From positions 1-38,864 of the forward strand of contig DASZVJ010000233.1 in the NCBI GenBank assembly GCA_035547155.1: 38,864 nucleotides of DNA, given 5' to 3'. A program made the translations under genes and the position numbers. Origin of the DNA: CAZNMF01 sp035547155. GTDB lineage: Bacteria; Acidobacteriota; Vicinamibacteria; Vicinamibacterales; SCN-69-37. Shown piece after piece: positions 9,401 through 16,700 of this stretch; within the stretch, counting starts at the first letter, position 1, and every line of letters begins with the position of its first letter. Under the pieces are notes generated by a model, which was not told the DNA's origin, made no database searches, and saw only the letters and a list, made by a program, of their open reading frames with translations.

Positions 9401-12400
9401 CGCGATAGGCGACGCGCGCGTCGGTGACTGGCTTCGCGAGCTCGGCGGCCACCTGACGGCTGGCGCGGTCTCGCTGCCATTCGGACACCGGCAGGATGAC
9501 GTCCACGATTCTGGTGGCGACGGTGGCCAGCTCGCGCGGGATGACGAGGCACGGACCAAGCAGCGTGGCGCGCGCGGGTGCGATCGGTGTCTCGCCGGCG
9601 ACGTCCGCAGTGCCGCTCGTCACGAACGTGAGCGTCATCGGCTGCGTGAGCTCCTGGCGGCCGATCGCCTGCGCGAGCGCAAGCGGGAGATAGAAGTGCG
9701 CGTCGAGCACGGCGTCGAGGCCGTCTTCATCGCGGGCGTCCAGCGGCCACGCGTCCACGACGTGCGCGAGCGATGTGACAGACGGACCGAGCGCGTCGAA
9801 CAGCGCGGCGTAGTCGGCCGGCCGGTGCGGATCGATCGTGAAGCGATCGGGGCCGACCGCCTCGAATCGAGCGCCGCGCGAGACGAGCCACGTGCGGCCC
9901 CTGCGTGCCGTGAAATCCAGCACGACTTTGCCGATGTGCCGCGCCGCACCCATCAGCCTGAACGCGGCCACGGCCTCCGCGACCGGAAAATCGTGGTGCG
10001 GCAGCGGCCGCCACGTGCCGTCGTCGACGCGCGCGACGGATTCGGCGAGCAGGCGGCCGTACACGTCTGGCTCATCGCGCAGCGTCTTGGTGAGATCGAC
10101 CGCGTGGTACGTGACGCCGTCCCGCAGCGACAACTCCGCGAGCTGCGACGCCGTGTAGATGTCCTTCTTGCCGATCTCGACGAATCGTCCACCCGCGGCG
10201 AGCAGGCGAAGGCTTGCAGGAATGAACTCGCCGGTGAGCGAATTCAAGATGACGTCGACGCCGCGTCCACCGGAGGCGGCCATGACGGCGTCAGCGAAAT
10301 CGAGGCTGCGTGAGGGGAACACGTGCCGGATCCCGATCGACGTCAGAAACGCGCGCTTCTCGTCGCTGCCCGCCGTCGCGAAGATCTCCGCGCCGCGTGC
10401 TTTGGCCACCTGGATCGCCGCCAGTCCGACGCCGCCGGACGCGGCGTGAATGAGCACGCGGTCGCCCGTTTGCAGGCGGCCGACGTGTTCCAGCGCATAG
10501 AGCGCCGTCATGAACGCGGCGGGAATGGTCGCGGCCTCGATGGCCGAAAGCGTCGCCGGCTTCCGGGCGACGAAACGCGCGTCGCGAATGACACGCGTCT
10601 GGAAACTGTTCGGACCGATCGCGACGACCTCGTCGCCGGGAGCGACAGACGTGACGGCCGATCCGACGGCCTCGACGACGCCGGCGCACTCCATGCCGAA
10701 CGGCGCGTCCGGTTGCAGCCCGGAGACTTTCAGGACGTCTGCGAAGTTCAGCGCGGCCGCTGAGACGCGAATCCGTACTTCGTTCGCGCCGGGCGCCGGC
10801 ACGTCGCACGGAACGAGCCGTGCGACGTCGGGATCACCGGGTGTGGGGAAATCGAGCCGCGCATCGGCGTCCGGCGACGAGGCGTCCATCGCGAGCGAGA
10901 CGGCCGCGGCCGCCACTCCGCGCTCGTCGTTGAATACGAGCACGTCTCCGGTGAAAGCCGCCGCCGGTACATCGTGCGACGTCTGCCACGACGGCGTGTA
11001 GAACCAGTTCGCGACGTCAGGATCTCTCGCCGTCGAGCCAACCGGTCGCGTCGTCGTCGTGACCGAAGCCGCGGCTGCCGGTGCCAGCGGATTTCCCGCG
11101 GGGATCCAGTGCCGCTGGCGTTCGAACGGATACGTCGGAAGCGCGACGCGGCGCCGTCGGCCACTGTGGAACGCCGCCCAGTCCGGCGTCACGCCTACGG
11201 CCCACAACCGGCCCACGGCCGAGACCATGGTCGTGACGTCGCCGAGGTCTTCGCTGGGATGGCGAAGCGACGTGACCAGCGCCAAAGGCTTCGCGGCCTG
11301 CCGGCGCGAGAGCGACGTCAACGTGCGTCCCGGGCCGACTTCGAGCAGCACCTGTTTCGGGTTGGCGAGCAGCGTCGTCAATCCGTCGTGAAATCGAACG
11401 GTGTGCCGCAGATGCTTGACCCAGTACTCGGGGTCGGTGGCGTCTTCCGGCGTCATCCAGCGTCCGGTCAGATTGGACAGGAGCGGAAGCGATGGCGCGG
11501 AGAGCGTGACCGCGGCGACCGCGCGGCGGAACTCGTCGAGGAACGGGTCGAGCATCGGCGAGTGCGCGGCGACGTCCACGTGCAGACGTTGCGTCTCGAC
11601 GCCGTCAGCCGTCAGCCGCTGTTCGAGCGCCGCGATTTCGTCCACCGGACCGCTCACGACGCAGGTCTCCGGCGCGTTGACGGCCGCGAGCGCGACGTTG
11701 CCACTCACGCGTGACTGCAGGTCGCGCTCCGGCAGGAGCACGCTCAGCATGGCGCCAGGCGGCAGGCGTGAAAACGCCACACCGCGCGCATGGATGATGG
11801 CGAGCGCATCCTCGAAGGTGAACACGCCGGCCAGACAGGCCGCCGCATATTCGCCGAGCGAGTGACCTGACATCGCCGCCGGCGTGACGCCCCACGACAG
11901 CCACAGCCGCGCGAGCGCATGCTCGATGATGAAGATCGAGAACATCATGGGCATCGGCTGCGCGAGCTGTTTCCCGGCCGCGCTGGCGCCATCGGCGCTC
12001 GTGAACCACATGGGCGCGAGATCGATGCCGAAACGGCGGCGAACGATCGCGAAGCCGCGATCGATCTCGGCGCGGAAGAGCGGCTCGTTGTCATACAAGC
12101 CGCGGCCCATGTTCGGATGCTGGGCACCCATCCCGGGGAACAGGAAGACGACGGGCGCGTTCGACCCAGCGCTCTGATCGTGGCTCGTGACGCCGCCGGA
12201 ACGCAGCAGGCGCACGGCCTCATCGCGGCCGCGGGCGACGGCCGTCCACCGGTGTGCGAACACCGTTCGGCCGACCTGCAGCGTGTACGCGGCGTCGGCG
12301 AGATCCGGTGCGTCCGGCCGCTCGAGCGCGTCGGCGAGCGCTCGGCGCATGGACTCGAGCGCTGTCGGCGTCCTGGCCGAGAGCACGAGCAGTTGCTCGG

Positions 12401-13748
12401 CGCGGGCCGGATCGCCGGCCGCGCGCGCCGGCGCTTCTTCCACGATGATGTGGCAGTTCGTGCCCCCGGCTCCCAGGCTCGTGACGCCAGCGCGTCGCGG
12501 ACCGCCAGGCGAGATCCAGTCACGAAGGCGGTCGTTGACGAAGAACGGACTGTTGGCGAAATCGATCCGCGGGTTCGGCGTGTCGAAGTTGATGCTCGGC
12601 GGAATCTGCCGATGACGCAAGCTCAACACGGTCTTGATGAAGCTGGCCACGCCCGCGGCCTCTCCCAGATGTCCGATGTTCGGCTTGAGCGATCCGATCG
12701 GGCAGAACTGGGTCTTCTGCGTGTACTGCCGGAAGGCTTCGGTGAGCGCCGTGATCTCGATGGGATCGCCCACGAGCGTGCCCGTGCCGTGCGTCTCGAC
12801 GTACGAGATCGTCTCCGCGTCGACACCGCCGATCGCCAGCGCTTCGGTGATCGCGCGCGATTGCCCTTCGACGCTCGGCGCGAGGTAGCCGACCTTCATC
12901 GCGCCGTCGTTGTTGACGGCGGAGCCCTTGATGATCGCGTAGATGTCGTCGCCATCCGCGAGCGCGTCGGCCAGCCGGCGCAGCACGACGATGCCGACGC
13001 CGCTGCCGAACAACGTGCCGGCGGCTTTGGCGTCGAACGCGCGGCAATGGCCGTCCGGTGCGAGGATCTCCCCCTGTTTGTAGAGGTAGCCGCGATCCTG
13101 CGGCAGCGCGACGACCGATCCGCCCGCCATCGCCATGTCACATTCGCCGTTGAGCAGGCTCTGGGCCGCGAGGTGAATGGCCACGAGCGCCGACGAACAG
13201 GCCGACTGCACGTTCAGGCTCGGCCCCTTGAGGTTGAGCTGATACGACAGTCGCGTGGCCAGGAAGTTCATGTCGTTGCCGGTGTGGCGAACGAGCCATT
13301 CCCCGACCGTCTCCATGATCCGCGCGTTGGTGACGAGGTGGTACATCATGTAGGTGTTCATGCCGCACGTGGCGAACACCCCCACCTGACCGGCGAATCT
13401 CGCGGCGTCGTGTCCCGCGTGCTCGAGCGCCGCCCAACCGGCTTCGAGGAAGAGACGGTGCTGCGGATCCATGATCGCCGCGTCCTGCGGCGAGAACCCG
13501 AAGAAGCTGGCGTCGAACAGATCGACGTCTTCGACGATCGGACGCGCCGGCACATAGCCCGGATCGCGAATGACATCCAGCGCCTCGCCCGCGGCGAGCA
13601 ATTCCGTCTCGCTGAACCGGCGCACGGATTCGATGCCCTGGCTGAGGTTGCGCCAGAACTCGTCGATCGTGGCCGCACCAGGCCAGCGGCCGGCCATGCC
13701 GACGACGGCGATTTCCGAACCGGCAGCCGTAACGGGGACGTCGCTCAC
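6438..13748 (-). CDS. Type I polyketide synthase, KS-AT-ER-KR-DH-ACP-TE
   Basis: This 2436-aa single-module synthase starts at GTG 13748, overlapping the NRPS stop by 4 bp (GTGA). The KS (about 10-440) has Cys184 in VQSACSSAL, His320 in ETHGTG and His360 in NIGHLGEAAG. The AT (about 535-830) has Ser630 in GHSLGEY; its specificity motif reads VAAH rather than HAFH or YASH, so the extender is uncertain. A KR structural segment starts at WFYTPSW. The ER (about 985-1275) has the NADPH motif SGGVGLAAIQVA. The KR (TGGTGGLG near 1478) has Ser1627 and Tyr1640 and an LDD motif, suggesting B-type stereochemistry. The DH follows the KR, with His1724 and Asp1883. The carrier domain has Ser2105 in GGHSLL. 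The thioesterase has Ser2238 in GWSAGS and His2409. All catalytic residues I looked for are present, so full reduction is predicted. DH after KR is not the usual order. Confidence 0.95.
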   Translation of the reverse strand: MSDVPVTAAGSEIAVVGMAGRWPGAATIDEFWRNLSQGIESVRRFSETELLAAGEALDVIRDPGYVPARPIVEDVDLFDASFFGFSPQDAAIMDPQHRLFLEAGWAALEHAGHDAARFAGQVGVFATCGMNTYMMYHLVTNARIMETVGEWLVRHTGNDMNFLATRLSYQLNLKGPSLNVQSACSSALVAIHLAAQSLLNGECDMAMAGGSVVALPQDRGYLYKQGEILAPDGHCRAFDAKAAGTLFGSGVGIVVLRRLADALADGDDIYAIIKGSAVNNDGAMKVGYLAPSVEGQSRAITEALAIGGVDAETISYVETHGTGTLVGDPIEITALTEAFRQYTQKTQFCPIGSLKPNIGHLGEAAGVASFIKTVLSLRHRQIPPSINFDTPNPRIDFANSPFFVNDRLRDWISPGGPRRAGVTSLGAGGTNCHIIVEEAPARAAGDPARAEQLLVLSARTPTALESMRRALADALERPDAPDLADAAYTLQVGRTVFAHRWTAVARGRDEAVRLLRSGGVTSHDQSAGSNAPVVFLFPGMGAQHPNMGRGLYDNEPLFRAEIDRGFAIVRRRFGIDLAPMWFTSADGASAAGKQLAQPMPMMFSIFIIEHALARLWLSWGVTPAAMSGHSLGEYAAACLAGVFTFEDALAIIHARGVAFSRLPPGAMLSVLLPERDLQSRVSGNVALAAVNAPETCVVSGPVDEIAALEQRLTADGVETQRLHVDVAAHSPMLDPFLDEFRRAVAAVTLSAPSLPLLSNLTGRWMTPEDATDPEYWVKHLRHTVRFHDGLTTLLANPKQVLLEVGPGRTLTSLSRRQAAKPLALVTSLRHPSEDLGDVTTMVSAVGRLWAVGVTPDWAAFHSGRRRRVALPTYPFERQRHWIPAGNPLAPAAAASVTTTTRPVGSTARDPDVANWFYTPSWQTSHDVPAAAFTGDVLVFNDERGVAAAAVSLAMDASSPDADARLDFPTPGDPDVARLVPCDVPAPGANEVRIRVSAAALNFADVLKVSGLQPDAPFGMECAGVVEAVGSAVTSVAPGDEVVAIGPNSFQTRVIRDARFVARKPATLSAIEAATIPAAFMTALYALEHVGRLQTGDRVLIHAASGGVGLAAIQVAKARGAEIFATAGSDEKRAFLTSIGIRHVFPSRSLDFADAVMAASGGRGVDVILNSLTGEFIPASLRLLAAGGRFVEIGKKDIYTASQLAELSLRDGVTYHAVDLTKTLRDEPDVYGRLLAESVARVDDGTWRPLPHHDFPVAEAVAAFRLMGAARHIGKVVLDFTARRGRTWLVSRGARFEAVGPDRFTIDPHRPADYAALFDALGPSVTSLAHVVDAWPLDARDEDGLDAVLDAHFYLPLALAQAIGRQELTQPMTLTFVTSGTADVAGETPIAPARATLLGPCLVIPRELATVATRIVDVILPVSEWQRDRASRQVAAELAKPVTDARVAYRGHTRWVPRFDRRRLDRPPTPAIRPRGVYLITGGTGGLGLALAGHLATSAQARLVLVGRTPLPPRRDWDRYLAEHGSDDGLARRLRGVLACEAAGADVMAETADVADADQMRRVIARVTDAFGAIDGVFHTAGTLDDGPLQVKTHEAAAAVLRPKVHGTLVLDDALRDRHVGFVALFSSVSSVLGLQGQVDYTAANAFLDAFAQKKASEGGAPFLSIGWGPWQDVGLAATAALGRTPASDARPTHPWLEHVRRGTAGDATFTTTLARDRQWMIGEHVTRDGDAVLPGTGYLELMQAALAERPQSRAIDIRNVFFEAPLIVKAGETKAIAIGLTPDAPGFDVRVSSSDGTHASGHVRYVDDARPPRIDVAAIDARCSTPLATPGRRLDQPFMTFGPRWANIDHIGLGVKDAMIRLRLPDAFAADVPSFRLHPALLDMATGAAQHLIPAFDQATDFYVPFSYSRLRLFDTLPATLVSHVRLAEGTGNGLAVFDVTIADTRGEVVADISGFCMKRVDAAGLAGSAARHHATATMTPQSSAGSLANDMLQNGIRVTEGLDALERVIASGAGAHVLVSTGDLDAWRARVEAQARAEAARTTTPAAEAHLRPAAAATQAGRTASSGPGNGNDVEARLAQMWSDLLGVETVDRSASFFEMGGHSLLAVRLLTRIEKTFHKTIPLQALFQANTVDSLAALVRGDDAATPERLVSPILVPLTEADGPAFYCVHSLGGEVVSFLSLARALGPAQRFVGLQVPLNEDVETLAASIESLAARYVRELIAAQPEGPYYVGGWSAGSTIALEMAQQLKATGRHVALLVLLDGAPFNSGAETRPWDPRYAAKLLQNVPHWITDDLLTNFSAAEFARRVRSKAVAIAHTSTAPFRRNQATRDAQLEGFIDLTHWSPQERAFMQRLFAILPKYRPKPYDGRVLVYQARTEPLYHLFEIDKIWRRLAADVEVVRVTGTHISLIQPPHVNALAADLRARLTRARQPR

Positions 13749-16700
13749 GAGACTGTGCCTGAGGGACGAACGACGCGCGCCGCCTGGCGCCCTTCGCGCC
13801 GCCGGTCGAGCGCGTCCTTGCGCGTCTGGGCCCGCGCCTGGCTGCCGGCAAGCGCCGCCGATTCCTGTGCGTTCTGGACGAGGAATCCCGCCAGGGCGCT
13901 CACCGTCGGGAACCGGAACAGATCCACCAACGACAGCGGCCGGCCGAGCTTTTCACGCAGCATCGAGTGCGCCTGGACCATCAGCAGCGAGTTCGCACCG
14001 ATGTCGAAGAAATTGTCCTGCGTGCTCACGCGATCGATCGCGAGAAGGTCTTGCCACGTTTCGGCGATCATCCGTTCGAGATCATCTTGGGGCGCGACGT
14101 AGGGCGTCGCTGCTTCCTGCCGCCCGCGATCGGGCTCTGGCAACGCGTTCCGATCGATCTTGCCGTTCGGTGTCAGCGGCAGCGCATCCATCACGACGAA
14201 TGCGGCCGGTACCATGTACGGAGGGAGCTGCGCGCGCAGATGCTGTTTGAGGGTCTGGACGAGTTGTCCGCTGTCGGCCTTGCCGTGATGGACATAGTCC
14301 GCCCATGGCTTGATGTCCGACGGAGTCGGCGCGATTCGTGTGGCAACAGTCGCGGCGGGCCCACGAAGCGCCGCGTCGAATTCGTCCGGCGCGCCACCGG
14401 CCGACAGCCACACGTCTGCGTCGAGACCGTCGTCGTTCGCAAAAAGATCCTCGGGATCGACGCCATCGCTCGCGGCGTCCATGGCCTGTCGCAGCTCACC
14501 GGCCGTGGCCGGTCCCGATTCGCTTTTCAGCAGGCGAACGGCATCGATGGCCCGTGCGACGCGCGCGTTCCTGAGGCCTCGAATCACGATGCCGTCAGGC
14601 GATGCCAGGGCGGTCCGGAGCGCGTCGCCCGCGCCGAGCCCGGCGCCGTGCATCTCGTACGCCGGCCGCTCACGCGCGCCATCACCGATGTGCAGGACGA
14701 CGTCGAGGCGGAATCGTACCATCTCGTTGCGTGAGCGCCCGCGTTTGAGCCGCGAGGACACGGCCGTGATGGCCGGAATCCTCGTGCGCAGCGCGTCGAA
14801 AAAGTCCGGCGCGATGACGAGCTCCATGTCGTGGTCGATGCGCTCGCGGATCCGCTCCCGCAGATCCTGCACCGGCATCGTCGCCGGTGCCTGCGTCAGC
14901 TCGATATCGGTATGCAGCGCCTCGAGCCAGGGAAGGTTACGGACGTCGCCGACGAAGATCGCGCCGCCGGGACGCACGATCGACGCGGCCTGTTCGAGCA
15001 CGTCGATCAAATAGCTCACGTCCGGGAAGTACTGCGCGACGGAGTTGATGACGACGACGTCGGCGGAACTGGCGCCGGCGAGCCGCCGCAGAGCATCGGC
15101 GGGGCCTTCGTGCAACGTCACGTTCGACAGCGACGCCTGTCGCACACCGTGCGTCAGACGCTCGATCGCCGCCGCCGAGAAGTCGATGCCCGTGTAGTGT
15201 TCGACGTGCGGCGCGAGCCGGTAAAGCAACAATCCGGTGCCACTGCCGACTTCGACGATCCGCCGCGGCGTCAGCGCGAGAATGCGAGCGACCGTCGCCT
15301 CGACCCACTCGCGCATCTCCGCGCGTGGAATGGCATCGCCCGTGTAGCTGCTGCGCCATCCGGAGATGTCGAACGACGGATCCTCGGCCGGTCGCGCGGC
15401 CAGTGTCTGATACGTCTCGTTCCAGATCGCCTGCCACGCCGACGCGTTGGCGCCTCCTGAGGCCGGGCCCGACTGCTTCGCGACGACGTAGGCGACCAGA
15501 CGCGGCTCACCACCGCCGTCCGATCGGACCGCCACGACCGACTGCGCGATGGAGGGATGCTGGCCGAGCAGCGTCTCGATCTCGCCGAGCTCGATCCGGT
15601 GGCCATGAATCTTGACTTGGTGGTCGATACGCCCCAGGAACTCGATGCGCCCATCGTCGCGATATCGTGCGAGATCGCCCGTGCGATAGACGAGATCGGG
15701 CGCCGCCGTGCAGGGGTTTGGCACGAACCGTTCCGCCGTGAGGTCGGGGCGTTTCCAGTAGCCCTTCGTCACACCCTCGCCGCCGATGAGCAATTCGCCA
15801 GGCGCGCCGATCGGCGCCGGCCGGCCCTGGCGATCGGCGATGTAGATCTGCGTGTTCGCAATTGGCCGGCCGATCGTGATGTCGTGCGCGTTCGTGATCG
15901 GCGCGACGGTCGACCACACGGTCGTCTCCGTGGGACCGTACATGTTCAGCAGGTCGCCGCGAATCAGCGTCAGAAGCTCGGCCGCGAGTGCCGCCGGCAG
16001 CGGCTCGCCGCCGACCATGAGCGTGCGCACGCGCTGCAGGCCCCGGCGGCCGTCCGCGTCGGCCAGAATCGTCCGCATGAGCGACGGCGTGCCCTGGAGA
16101 TGCGTGACGGGATGACGCAACAGCTGCGCGGGAATCGCATAGTCGTCCGAGGCGTCTGCCGCGGGCTGGCTCCACGCCTGAAGGGTCTTCAGGTGCTGCA
16201 GACTGTCGAGCACGAGATCCGTGTCGATGCCGAAATCCAGCAGGCACGCGATCTCGTCGATGTCCGCGGCCTTGAGCCGATCGACCATTGCGAGACACGT
16301 CTCGGGCGTACCGAACAGGCCGCTCGTTTGGAAGTACCGTTCGAACGCATGCTCCATCATCGCGTCGACTTCGGCATCCGTCAGATCGCTGTTGTCGATC
16401 GGGCCTTGCCGCTTGCCGGGATTCGCGAACGCGGGAAACTCCCAGCGCGCCTGCTTCACGAGCTCCGTGGACGTCTTGAGATAGTCGATGAGCGGTTTCC
16501 TCACCGCCTCGCGCACGACGTGCACGTCGGTGCCGACGAACGTGTGCAGCATGAGCGCCACGTGTCCGCGGCCGGGATGGCCGGCGTCCGTCCACGCCTG
16601 TCGATAGGCCGCGACCTTCACCGCCACTTCTTCGACGCGCTGGCCGAGGAGGTTCGTCAGCAGCTTGGCGCCGATGCGCCCCGCCATCGTGAACGTGTCG

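Noticed and set aside
5664..14102. Long open frames on the plus strand opposite the PKS (for example 5664-7550, 8793-10313, 11919-14102)
   Set aside because: They are antisense to well-supported PKS codons, have Arg/Ala/Asp-rich low-complexity translations with no motifs, and follow from the high GC third positions.
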